Positions 18,540 to 26,648 of a DNA stretch of 64,000 nucleotides are shown piece after piece. The notes under the pieces are model-generated. The model made no database searches, was not told where the DNA came from, and worked only from the letters and a program-made list of their open reading frames with translations. Each line of letters starts with the position of its first letter. Position 1 is the first letter of the stretch. The position numbers and the translations under genes are program-made. Location: the NCBI RefSeq assembly GCF_003001935.1, contig NZ_PVNG01000003.1:558001-622000 (forward strand), in the 5' to 3' direction. The stretch is from Nonomuraea fuscirosea (lineage in GTDB: Bacteria > Actinomycetota > Actinomycetes > Streptosporangiales > Streptosporangiaceae).

Positions 18540-19691
18540 ATGACGGAACTACGCACGCCTCCCGCCACCCGTGTCCACGAGGTGGACGCCGTGCGGGGGT
18601 TCGCCCTGGCCGGCATCCTGGTCGCGAACATCGGCTTCTTCGCCGATCCCGGCTATGCCATGGCGGACGGCAGCATGCCCATCACGGAAGGCCCCGTCGC
18701 CTGGGTCATCACGGCTCTCGTGCTGACGAAGTTCTACATCGTCTTCTCGTTCCTGTTCGGCTACTCGTTCACGCTGCAGATGCGCGCGGCGGAACGGGCG
18801 GGCGCGAGCGTGAAGGCCAGGACCCTGCGCAGGTGCCTGGGACTGTTCGTGATCGGGGCGCTGCACGGGATCCTGCTGTGGATCGGCGACATCCTGACCC
18901 TGTACGCCGTGCTCGGCCTGGCCCTGCTCGCCATGCGCGACCTCAGGCCGAGGACCGCCGTGGTCACCGGCTCCGTCATCGTCGGCGTGATCACCCTGCT
19001 GCTGGGGGCGCTGGCGTGGCTGTCCACCCTCGACCCGGCGGCCGGCCAGACCCCGGCGGCCGACCCGGCGCAGGCGGCCAGGGCGCTGAGCCTGGCCACC
19101 GGCGGGCCGCTGGACTTCCTGACCCTGCAACTGGAGCTCTATCCGCCCATCGCGGTGCTGGTCTGGCTGGGCCAGGGGCCGACGGCGCTGGCCATGTTCC
19201 TGTTCGGGCTGGCGGCGGGCAAGCGCAGGCTGCTGGAGGACACCGAGCGGTGGGAGCGGCTGCTGCCCGGGATCCAGTGGATCGGGTTCGGGATCGGCCT
19301 GCCCGGCGGGATCCTGCTCGCGTGGACGTCCGGCGAGGCGGGCCCGTGGGAGCTGGCCGGCACGGCGCTCAACACCGTCACCTCGATCCTGCTGGCCGCC
19401 GCCTACGTCGCGACGCTGCTGCGGGTGATCAGGCGCTTCCCCGCCGCCGGGCGCGTGCTCGCCCCCGCCGGCCGGGTGGCGGCCTCCAACTACGTGGGCC
19501 AGTCGCTGCTGGCGTGCCTGATCTTCACCGGGTACGGGCTCGGCCTGGCGGGCACCCTGTCGCCGCTCGCCGTGATGGGCGTGGCCGCGCTGATCTACAC
19601 CCTGCTGCTCTGGCTGAGCGCGATGTGGCTGCGTTCGCACCGATACGGGCCGATCGAGTACGTGCTCCGCCGCGTCACGAACGGGGCCTGA
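18540..19691 (+). CDS. DUF418 domain-containing membrane protein
   Basis: A 383-residue multi-pass membrane protein. The opening VHEVDAVRGFALAGILVANI is characteristic of the DUF418 family (YeiB-like), and the conserved C-terminal region with GRVAASNYVGQSLLACLIF is present. Length is typical. Members are thought to be transporters or acyltransferase-related membrane proteins, but no function is established. It stands alone, convergent with the alpha/beta hydrolase gene. Confidence 0.9.
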   Translation: MTELRTPPATRVHEVDAVRGFALAGILVANIGFFADPGYAMADGSMPITEGPVAWVITALVLTKFYIVFSFLFGYSFTLQMRAAERAGASVKARTLRRCLGLFVIGALHGILLWIGDILTLYAVLGLALLAMRDLRPRTAVVTGSVIVGVITLLLGALAWLSTLDPAAGQTPAADPAQAARALSLATGGPLDFLTLQLELYPPIAVLVWLGQGPTALAMFLFGLAAGKRRLLEDTERWERLLPGIQWIGFGIGLPGGILLAWTSGEAGPWELAGTALNTVTSILLAAAYVATLLRVIRRFPAAGRVLAPAGRVAASNYVGQSLLACLIFTGYGLGLAGTLSPLAVMGVAALIYTLLLWLSAMWLRSHRYGPIEYVLRRVTNGA

Positions 19692-20029
19692 ACAGTGCCC
19701 GCCGGAATTCGATGGAAAGTTTGCGGCGAACCGGTATTTCTCCCTATACGCCCGCTCTCTACGAGTGCAGCATCCTTTGGCAGGAGGTCGGACAGGAAGC
19801 CGTGCCGGCGGCCTGTGGCGCAGCACGAGGGCCTGCGCGACAGGCCGATCTCCGGCACAGAGCCGACCGACCGCCGAGGACGGATCAGTTGGGCAGGCCC
19901 GTGCCGCGGGTCACCACGATCCCCGCCGAGCAGAGCGCGGTCTTGCTGCGGGACGGCGCTTTGCTCGGCGGGCATTTCCCCGGCCACCGGTCAGCGGTTT
20001 GCTCGGGGGGCATTTCCCCGGGCAACCGG
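19692..20029. other. Intergenic region with stem-loop and direct repeats
   Basis: A 338-bp stretch between the convergent DUF418 and hydrolase genes. I see no convincing gene in any frame. Its right half contains an 11-bp perfect inverted repeat and a pair of imperfect 37/38-bp direct repeats (listed separately). These may serve as a two-way transcription end. Confidence 0.6.
19922..19972. terminator. Long-loop inverted repeat between convergent genes
   Basis: CCCGCCGAGCA (19922-19932) pairs perfectly with TGCTCGGCGGG (19962-19972) around a 29-base loop. It lies between two convergent genes, so a bidirectional terminator is plausible. There is no T-run. Confidence 0.4.
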
Positions 20030-20036
20030 TCAGCGG
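19961..20036. repeat. Direct repeat pair at the hydrolase 3' end
   Basis: Two copies (19961-19997 and 19999-20036) of a 37/38-bp element starting TTGCTCGG and ending GGTCAGCGG differ only at a few positions. The second copy includes the stop codon of the hydrolase gene on the minus strand. Confidence 0.85.
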
Positions 20037-20929
20037 GTTTCGGCGCGGTGGACGAGACGGGCGATGCGGGCGGCGATGTCGGACCACAGCTGCCTGGGCA
20101 GGTTGTGCCCCATGCCGTCGATGATCACCAGCTCCGCCCCGGGGATCGCCGCCGCGGTCGCCTCGCCGCCGCTGACGTCGCACATCGCGTCGTCGGCGCC
20201 GTGCAGCACCAGCGTCGGCACGCCGACCGTACGGAGCCCGGCGGTGCGATCGCCCGACGCGAGGACCGCCACGGCCTGGCGGAGCGTCCCGACGGGATCG
20301 TGGGACCGGTCGTACGCCATCCCGGCGCGCTCGCGCAGCTCGGCCTCGTCGGCGGGGAAGCCGGGCGAGCCGATGACGCGGAAGGCCGCGACCCAGCGCT
20401 CGATGACGGCCGCGCGCCCCGCAGGCGCCGGCCCCGCCAGCGCGGCCAGCGCCTCCGGCCTGGGGCCGCCCACTCCGGGCGCGCCCGTGGTGGACATGAT
20501 CGACGTCAGGGAACGGATGCGGGCGGGATGCTCGACGGCCACCGTCTGGGCGATCATCCCGCCCAGTGAGGCGCCGACGAGATGGGCGCTGTCCAGCCCC
20601 AGCGCGTCGAGCAGGCCGACGGTGTCGGCCGCCAGGTCGGACAGCGTGTAGGAGGCCGAGGACAGGTCACCGGCCAGCGCGGCCGGCAGGTCGGGCGGCG
20701 GCGCGTCGTGGAAGTGGGTGGACAGGCCGGCGTCGCGGTTGTCGAAGCGGATGACGTGGTGGCCGAGGCCCGCGAGTTCGGCGCAGAAGCCTTCGTGCCA
20801 GTGGACGAGCTGGCCCCCGGCGCCCATGATCAGCAGGATCGGCGGCGCTTGGGGGTCGCCGAAGCGTTCGTAGGTCATCTCGATCCGGGACGGACCGACA
20901 TTCTTCGCTTTTTCCTCGCTCATCATCAC
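20030..20929 (-). CDS. Alpha/beta hydrolase
   Basis: A 299-residue cytosolic alpha/beta-hydrolase. The oxyanion region (LIMGAGGQLVHW), nucleophile elbow GASLGG (catalytic Ser), acid in LHGADD (Asp) and terminal histidine in DGMGHNLP are all recognisable, as is the strand VIRFDNRDAGLS typical of the epoxide-hydrolase/haloperoxidase-like branch. The natural ester or other substrate cannot be told. It is transcribed leftward, divergent from the ammonia-lyase gene across a 341-bp gap. Confidence 0.9.
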   Translation of the reverse strand: MMMSEEKAKNVGPSRIEMTYERFGDPQAPPILLIMGAGGQLVHWHEGFCAELAGLGHHVIRFDNRDAGLSTHFHDAPPPDLPAALAGDLSSASYTLSDLAADTVGLLDALGLDSAHLVGASLGGMIAQTVAVEHPARIRSLTSIMSTTGAPGVGGPRPEALAALAGPAPAGRAAVIERWVAAFRVIGSPGFPADEAELRERAGMAYDRSHDPVGTLRQAVAVLASGDRTAGLRTVGVPTLVLHGADDAMCDVSGGEATAAAIPGAELVIIDGMGHNLPRQLWSDIAARIARLVHRAETR

Positions 20930-21270
20930 GCTGACTCCCGATTTCGACGGGCGGAAGGATGGAAATAACGCTATCCCTCTTCGGCCGGGTTGCCGAACGC
21001 ATATTCGGTCGGTGATCAGGGTGGCTTTCTTGTTGTATTTCGCGAGAATGTTGGAGATGTGGTGAAGGTCGCAGAGCGGAGACCGTCCCGCTCAGGACGC
21101 TGTTCGGGGGGCAGAAGGTGCAAAAGGCGTTGCGGTAAGCATGCCCGGCTCGCGATTCCGCCGATAGATGAAGAGCGGGCGCTACCCGGTTACCCGGGTT
21201 TCTTCGTCGATGGGGAAAATGGTGGTGATATAGGTAGGTCTTCGGTGGTCAACTGGGAGGTACACAGAAC
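20930..21270. other. Divergent promoter region
   Basis: A 341-bp region less GC-rich than its neighbours, between the divergent hydrolase and ammonia-lyase genes. No gene was recognised. A short partly symmetrical element (CCCGGTTACCCGGG, about 21185-21198) could be an operator. GGGAGGT before 21271 is the ribosome site of the lyase. Confidence 0.5.
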
Positions 21271-22248
21271 ATGCCGAACGCGCTGCCGGTCACCCTCGGT
21301 GACGTTCACGACGCCGCCGCCCGGATCAAGGGCGTCGCCCACCGGACCCCCGTCCTGCGCTCGCGTACGCTCGACGCCCTGGTGGGAGCCGAGGTCTTTC
21401 TCAAGTGCGAGAACCTGCAGCGCATCGGGGCGTTCAAGTTCCGCGGAGCCTACAACGCCGTCTCCCGCCTGACCCCGGCCCAGCTGGAGCGGGGCGTGGC
21501 CACGTACTCGTCCGGCAACCACGCCCAGGCCGTCGCCCTGGCCGCGCGTGAGCTGGGGAGCACGGCGGTGATCGTCATGCCCGAGGACGCCCCGCGGTCC
21601 AAGAGGGAGGCCGCCGTCGGTTACGGCGCGGAGATCGTCACCTACGACCGCTACAGCGGCGACCGGGTCGCCATCGGCGAGGCGCTGGCCGCCGAGCGCG
21701 GACTGGCCCTGATCCCCCCGTACGAGCATCCGCACGTCATCGCTGGCCAGGGCACCGCGACCCTGGAGCTGATCGAGGAGGTCGGCGACCTGGACGCGCT
21801 GCTCGTGCCGATCGGCGGCGGCGGCCTGATCGCGGGCAGCGCCACGGCGGCCAAGGGCCTGCTGCCCCGGATCCGGGTGATCGGCGTGGAGCCTGAGGCC
21901 GGCGACGACACCAAGCGGTCGCTCAGCGCGGGCCGGCGGGTGTCCATCCCCATCCCGCGGACGATCGCCGACGGCCAGGCCAGCGAGATCCCCGGCGAGC
22001 TGACGTTCTCGATCAACCGGCACCTGGTCGACGACGTCGCCCTCGTGAGCGAGGACGACATCCGCGCGGCCATGCGGATGGCGTTCGAACGCATGAAGAT
22101 CGTCATGGAGCCCAGCGGCGCCACCCCGCTGGCCGCGCTGCTGGCGGGGCGGGCCGGGAACCTGCCGCGCCGGGTCGGGATCATCGTCTCCGGCGGCAAC
22201 ATCGACACCCGCCGCTTCGCCGAGATCTGCGCCGCCCCAGCCGGCTGA
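21271..22248 (+). CDS. PLP-dependent threonine/threo-3-hydroxyaspartate ammonia-lyase or serine racemase-like enzyme
   Basis: A 325-residue fold-type II PLP enzyme. The PLP-lysine motif is FKFRGAYNAV, YSSGNHAQAVA binds the carboxylate, and the glycine-rich phosphate loop is PIGGGGLIAGS. There is no C-terminal ACT domain, and the length matches catabolic threonine dehydratase, threo-3-hydroxyaspartate ammonia-lyase and serine racemase, which sequence reading alone does not separate. The ATG start has GGGAGGT upstream. A 15-bp tandem repeat begins just after its stop. Confidence 0.9.
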   Translation: MPNALPVTLGDVHDAAARIKGVAHRTPVLRSRTLDALVGAEVFLKCENLQRIGAFKFRGAYNAVSRLTPAQLERGVATYSSGNHAQAVALAARELGSTAVIVMPEDAPRSKREAAVGYGAEIVTYDRYSGDRVAIGEALAAERGLALIPPYEHPHVIAGQGTATLELIEEVGDLDALLVPIGGGGLIAGSATAAKGLLPRIRVIGVEPEAGDDTKRSLSAGRRVSIPIPRTIADGQASEIPGELTFSINRHLVDDVALVSEDDIRAAMRMAFERMKIVMEPSGATPLAALLAGRAGNLPRRVGIIVSGGNIDTRRFAEICAAPAG

Positions 22249-22262
22249 TCGTCCCGCCGACG

Positions 22263-22305
22263 GCTGATCGGCCGACAGCTGATCGGCCGACAGCTGATCG
22301 GCTGG
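22263..22305. repeat. 15-bp tandem repeat after the ammonia-lyase gene
   Basis: Two perfect copies and one partial copy of GCTGATCGGCCGACA start 15 bp after the stop codon. The core GATCGGYCG also occurs in the 15-bp repeat at 50491. Confidence 0.9.
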
Positions 22306-22383
22306 TGGCCGGTTGAGGTCAGCTTAGGTCGGTCCCTTGTTCGGCTGATCGTCTTGTTGTGGGATTGCGGCAGAATAGGCGGG

Positions 22384-23610
22384 ATGTCCTCCCCCCGCCC
22401 GGCGTCCGATCGGGACTTCCGGCGCCTCTGGGCGGGGACGGCGGTCAGCCAGCTCGGGTCGGCGGTCGGCATGGTGGCGCTGCCCGTGGTGGCCGTCACC
22501 GTCGTCGGGGCGTCGGCGTTCGAGGTGGCGCTGCTGGCCGCGTTCACCGCCGTCACGACCGCGCTGCTGGCCTTCCCGCTCGGCGCCTACGTCGAGTTCA
22601 GGCGCAAGCGGCCGATCATGATCGTGACGGACGCGGTCAGGTTCGCCGCGATCGGGAGCGTTCCGGTCGCGGCGCTTCTGCACGTGCTGACGTTCGCCCA
22701 GCTGTGCGTGATCGCGGTCGTGAACGCCTCGTGCCAGATCGCGTTCTCCGCCGCCTCGCAGGCGCATCTCAAGGCGCTGGTGTCGGGGCCGGGCCTGGTC
22801 GCGGCCAACAGCCGGCTGGAGTCGACCCGCTGGCTCAGCGTCTCGGCGGGTCCGTCCGCGGGCGGCGCGCTCATCGGGCTGTTCGGCGCGGCCGGGTCGC
22901 TGGTGATCGACGCGCTGTCGTTCCTGGTCAGCGCGCAGGCGATCAGGACCCTGCGCACGCCGGAGCCGGCCCCGCCGGTACGGGAGCGGCGCGCGTCGCG
23001 GCGGGAGGAGCTGTTCGCGGGGTGGCGGTTCGCCTGGCGGCATCCGGCGCTGCGGCCGATGCTGGTCAGCTGGGTGACCTTCGCCGGGGCCAGCTCGATG
23101 GGGGCGTCGGTGTCGGCCGTCTTCTACCTGCGCGACCTGGGGTTCGAGCCCTGGCAGTACGGGCTGATCATGGGCGTGCCGTCGCTGGGCGGCTTCGTCG
23201 GCGCACGGGCCGCGCCCCGGCTGGTGGCCAGGCTGGGTGACGTGCGGACTCTGTGGTGGGCGAGCATGGTCCGCGGGCCCTGGTACTTCCTCATCCCGGC
23301 CGCCGTGCCCGGCGTTCCCGGGCTGCTGATGTGCGGCTTCGGGTTCGGCCTGGTGCTGCTGTTCGCCGGCGCCGCCAACTCCACCATGACGAGCTACCGG
23401 CAGCGGCAGACGCCCGACGAGCTGATGGCGAGGGTGGCGGCGCTGTGGTCGTTCGCGACGACGGTCACGCAGCCACTGTTCATCCTGCTCGGCGGCCTCG
23501 TGGCGACGTGGGCGGACACCAGGTCGGCGCTGTACGCGGCGGCCGCGGTGATGTGCGGGGCGGCGCTGCTGCTGCCGCGGACACCACCACGTGAGCAGCC
23601 GGGCTCATGA
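22384..23610 (+). CDS. Major facilitator superfamily transporter (enterobactin-exporter-like)
   Basis: A 408-residue MFS protein with about 12 hydrophobic segments. The N-terminal FRRLWAGTAVSQLGSAVGMV and the loop YVEFRRKRPIMIVTDAVRF resemble the EntS/MFS_3 branch, which exports siderophores, macrolides and similar compounds. The cognate substrate is unknown. ATG 22384 follows a purine-rich stretch; an in-frame TTG 30 bp earlier is less likely. It appears monocistronic. Confidence 0.88.
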   Translation: MSSPRPASDRDFRRLWAGTAVSQLGSAVGMVALPVVAVTVVGASAFEVALLAAFTAVTTALLAFPLGAYVEFRRKRPIMIVTDAVRFAAIGSVPVAALLHVLTFAQLCVIAVVNASCQIAFSAASQAHLKALVSGPGLVAANSRLESTRWLSVSAGPSAGGALIGLFGAAGSLVIDALSFLVSAQAIRTLRTPEPAPPVRERRASRREELFAGWRFAWRHPALRPMLVSWVTFAGASSMGASVSAVFYLRDLGFEPWQYGLIMGVPSLGGFVGARAAPRLVARLGDVRTLWWASMVRGPWYFLIPAAVPGVPGLLMCGFGFGLVLLFAGAANSTMTSYRQRQTPDELMARVAALWSFATTVTQPLFILLGGLVATWADTRSALYAAAAVMCGAALLLPRTPPREQPGS

Positions 23611-23794
23611 TCATTCGGTGGCCGTCCACGCGGCTATCTGCGCCCGCGAGCCGAACCCCGAGCGGCGGCGCTCCCTCCTCCTCCGGCTCCTCGGCGGCGT
23701 CCGGAGCGGGCTCCCCGAGTGCCAGCGCGACCCCCGCCGTCCGCGGCAACACCAGGGGCAAGGTCGTGATCACCGTCTTAACGTGACGGGATAG

Positions 23795-23808
23795 ACAGCC
23801 AAGGCTGT
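23795..23808. promoter_or_regulatory. Palindromic operator candidate for the MarR gene
   Basis: ACAGCC-AA-GGCTGT is a perfect inverted repeat 45 bp before the marR-type start, and a half-site CAGGCTGT recurs at about 23830. Location and form suit autorepression by the MarR regulator. Confidence 0.6.
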
Positions 23809-23853
23809 TCAGTTCAGGTTGTGCAGTCCAGGCTGTCGTTCTAGCGTGGACGT

Positions 23854-24300
23854 GTGAACGAGGTGCAGCAGGTCTCCGAGCAGGCCGCGCACGCCGCGGC
23901 CGAGGTGTGGGTGGTCTTCAGCCGGCTGCGCCGCAGGCTCCAGGCGCTGGAGGGGGAGGGCGGCAGCTCGCCCGCGCAGGCGTCGGTGCTGGCCCGGCTC
24001 AGCAAGCAGGGCCCGGCCTCGGCCAGCGAACTGGCCGCCGCCGAGCGGGTCAGGCCGCAGTCGATGGCGAAGATCGTGGCCGCGCTGGAGCAGGCGGGGC
24101 TGGTCGAGCGGCATCCCGATCCGGAGGACGGGCGCCGTCTGCTGGTCACGCTGACCGAGGCGGGGCGTACCCGGCGGCAGGGCGACCGTCAGGCGCGCGA
24201 GGCGTGGTTGGCCAGGACGCTGCACGAGCGGGGGGACGAGGAGCAGTTGCGCGCGGTGATCACCGCGATGGCGCTGCTCGACGAGGTCGCGCACTCGTGA
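23854..24300 (+). CDS. MarR family transcriptional regulator
   Basis: A 148-residue winged-helix regulator. SPAQASVLARLSKQGPASAS, then RPQSMAKIVAALEQAGLVER (recognition helix) and the wing DPEDGRRLLVTLTEAGR are typical of MarR. The GTG start at 23854 is the probable one. Its stop overlaps the GTG of the adjacent MFS exporter (GTGA), so the pair forms one unit in which the regulator likely represses both until a drug or phenolic ligand binds. Confidence 0.94.
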   Translation: MNEVQQVSEQAAHAAAEVWVVFSRLRRRLQALEGEGGSSPAQASVLARLSKQGPASASELAAAERVRPQSMAKIVAALEQAGLVERHPDPEDGRRLLVTLTEAGRTRRQGDRQAREAWLARTLHERGDEEQLRAVITAMALLDEVAHS

Positions 24301-25712
24301 CGATCCGTCAGGGCATCGGGCGCGTCGCCGGACGGATGCGGCGCGGGCGGCCGCCCGATGCGGGCGGGTTCGACCGCAAGCTGGTCGCGCCCATGATCCT
24401 CGGCTCCATCCTCAACCCGGTCAACTCCTCCATGCTGGCGGTGGCGCTGATCCCCATCGGGGCCGCGTTCGGGGCGCCGCCGTCCGAGACGGCGTGGCTG
24501 GTGACCGCCCTCTACCTGGCCACGGCGGTCGCGCAGCCGGTCATCGGCCGGCTCGTCGACGCGTACGGGCCGCGCCCGCTCTACCTGACCGGCACCGCGC
24601 TGGTGGGCCTCGCGGGGCTGATGGCCGTGTTCGCCCCCGGTCTCGGCCTGCTGATCGCCTCCCGGGTGCTGCTCGGCATCGGCACGTCGGCGGCCTATCC
24701 GGCGTCGATGTACCTGCTGCGCAGCGAGGCCGAGCGCACCGGCCTGCGCAACCCGAGCGGCATCCTGGCCGCCCTGTCCGTCTCCAACCAGGTCATCGCG
24801 GTGATCGGCCCGACGCTCGGCGGCCTGCTGATCGGCCTCGGCGGCTGGCACCTGATCTTCACCATCAACGTCCCGCTGTCGGCCGCCTGCCTGGTCCTGG
24901 GCGGGCTGCGGCTGCCGCGACGCGCCGACCTGCGCCTCGCGCCCGGGCAGCGGATCGACGTCGTGGGCATCGGGTTGTTCGCCGGCACGATCGTCGCGTT
25001 CATGCTGTTCCTGATGGAGCCGGGCCTCGACCACGCCTACCTGCCCGCCGTCGCCCTCGTGACCGGCGCGGGCTTCGCGTGGTGGGAGCTGCGGCGGACG
25101 CAGCCGTTCATCGACCTGCGGGTCCTGCGCGGCAACGCGCCGCTGCTGGCCACGTACGCGCGCCAGCTGCTCGCCTTCACCACCATCTACGCCTTCCTGT
25201 ACGGCTTCACCCAGTGGCTGGAGGAGAGCCGGTCGCTGAGCCCGTCGCAGGCGGGGCTGATCCTGCTGCCCATGTCGGGAGCGGCCATCGTGGCCACGGT
25301 CCTGGTCGGGCGGCGGCCCCAGGTGCGCGGCAAGCTCCTGGTCGGCGCCGTGATCCAGGTCGCGGGCTGCGCCGGTCTGCTGCTGCTCGACGTGTCCATC
25401 CCCGTCTGGGTCCCGGTGGCCATCGCCACCGCCGTCGGCATCCCGCAGGGCCTGATCGGCCTGGCCAACCAGAACGCCCTCTACGCCCAGGCGGACCCGG
25501 CGCGCATGGGGTCGTCGGCCGGGCTGCTGCGTACCTTCGCCTACCTCGGCGCGCTGCTCGCCTCGGCCGCCAACGCCGCCTTCTACCGGCACGGCGCGAC
25601 CACCGGCGGGCTGCACGACCTCGCGCTGCTCCTGCTGGTCGTCTCGGCGCTGCTGCTCACGGTCACGGTCGCGGATCGCTCCTTGCGCCGCGTCGGCCGC
25701 GACCGCTCCTGA
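24297..25712 (+). CDS. MFS drug exporter (DHA2-like)
   Basis: A 471-residue membrane transporter, probably of the 14-span DHA2 group. Motif A-like loop GRLVDAYGPRPLYLTG and motif C-like LGIGTSAAYPASMYLL are seen, and NPVNSSMLAVALIPIG lies in the first helix, as is common in the group. Translation starts at a GTG that overlaps the marR stop. It is likely a multidrug or metabolite exporter controlled by its partner regulator. Confidence 0.9.
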   Translation: MTIRQGIGRVAGRMRRGRPPDAGGFDRKLVAPMILGSILNPVNSSMLAVALIPIGAAFGAPPSETAWLVTALYLATAVAQPVIGRLVDAYGPRPLYLTGTALVGLAGLMAVFAPGLGLLIASRVLLGIGTSAAYPASMYLLRSEAERTGLRNPSGILAALSVSNQVIAVIGPTLGGLLIGLGGWHLIFTINVPLSAACLVLGGLRLPRRADLRLAPGQRIDVVGIGLFAGTIVAFMLFLMEPGLDHAYLPAVALVTGAGFAWWELRRTQPFIDLRVLRGNAPLLATYARQLLAFTTIYAFLYGFTQWLEESRSLSPSQAGLILLPMSGAAIVATVLVGRRPQVRGKLLVGAVIQVAGCAGLLLLDVSIPVWVPVAIATAVGIPQGLIGLANQNALYAQADPARMGSSAGLLRTFAYLGALLASAANAAFYRHGATTGGLHDLALLLLVVSALLLTVTVADRSLRRVGRDRS

Positions 25713-25786
25713 CGGACGCCACGTTCATCGACGTCACCCCGATGGACGCCTCCCGCACGGAAGTCACCCGCACGGACGCCGGTTGG
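25712..25786. repeat. Degenerate 15-bp tandem repeat after the MFS gene
   Basis: Five 15-bp units (A-Y-S-GA-M-G-Y-C pattern, e.g. ATCGACGTCACCCCG and ACGGAAGTCACCCGC) run directly from the stop codon of the exporter. Units differ at several positions, so this array is older than the one at 50491. Confidence 0.65.
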
Positions 25787-25874
25787 AGGCGCGGAATCTT
25801 GCCCTGATGCGCGGACGGCCGTGGGGCTCGCTTGGGACGTCACCGGGAACCCTTCACCGCGGCGGAAACCGGGG

Positions 25875-26648
25875 GTGGCGTTGGAACAGGCGAGTGAACA
25901 GGTCAGGTCCGTGGACGCCGGGCCGGTGCGCGTGCTCGGCGTGGCGTTCCTGCTGGCCATGACGGCCTGCCAGATGGTGTCGGGGCTGGACGCGAGGCCC
26001 GAACGCTTCACCGGGGCGATCGTGGCGCTGCTCGCGGCCTGCGCGCTCGCCTTCGCCGCCGCCGTCTGGGGGCCGGCCAGGGCGGCGGGCGCGTTCGGCG
26101 GCGCGGTCCTGACCGGGTACGCGGCCGAGGTCGCCGGGGTGCTGACCGGGTTCCCGTTCGGCGACTACGCCTACGGCGACGTCCTGTGGCCGCAGGCAGG
26201 CGGGGTGCCGGTGGCGGTGGCGGTGGCGTGGGGCGGCATGGGGCTGGCCGCGTACGCGGTGGCCGCCGCCGTCGTGCCCGTACCCGGCTGGCGGCGGATC
26301 GCCGTGGGCGCGGGCGCGCTGACCGCGTGGGACCTGTTCCTCGATCCGCAGATGGTGCGGATGGGGCTGTGGACGTGGGCGGAAGACGGGCCGTACCGAG
26401 GCGTGCCGCTGAGCAACTACGCGGGCTGGCTGCTGGTGTCGGCGCTGGTCATGCTGGTCGTGCAGCGCTTCGCCGGCGACCGTGAGCCGGGATACGGGCT
26501 GCCCGCCCTCTACACGGTCATGGCGGTCATGGAGACGATCGGCTTCCTGGCGGTGTTCCAGCCGCCCGATCCGCTGGTCGCCGCCGCCGGAGGCATCACG
26601 ATGGGCGCGTTCGCCGCGCCCGCCTGGAGGCGGTTGTGGCAGCGGTGA
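25875..26648 (+). CDS. CruF-like carotenoid biosynthesis membrane protein (1',2'-hydratase family)
   Basis: A 257-residue multi-pass membrane protein of the CruF/DUF422 'carotenoid biosynthesis protein' family. The motifs GFPFGDYAYGDVLWPQ, AWDLFLDPQMV and WTWAEDGPYRGVPLSNYAGW are strongly conserved in this family. The known member CruF hydrates the end (psi) group of acyclic carotenoids such as lycopene or gamma-carotene to give a 1'-hydroxyl for later glycosylation. GTG 25875 is my preferred start; upstream GTG 25821 would add 18 residues. Its 3' end overlaps the next gene by 13 bp. Confidence 0.85.
   Translation: MALEQASEQVRSVDAGPVRVLGVAFLLAMTACQMVSGLDARPERFTGAIVALLAACALAFAAAVWGPARAAGAFGGAVLTGYAAEVAGVLTGFPFGDYAYGDVLWPQAGGVPVAVAVAWGGMGLAAYAVAAAVVPVPGWRRIAVGAGALTAWDLFLDPQMVRMGLWTWAEDGPYRGVPLSNYAGWLLVSALVMLVVQRFAGDREPGYGLPALYTVMAVMETIGFLAVFQPPDPLVAAAGGITMGAFAAPAWRRLWQR

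Noticed and set aside
20990..21472. Plus-strand open frame overlapping the ammonia-lyase start
   Set aside because: Its translation is unlike any family and it overlaps the well-defined lyase in another frame.
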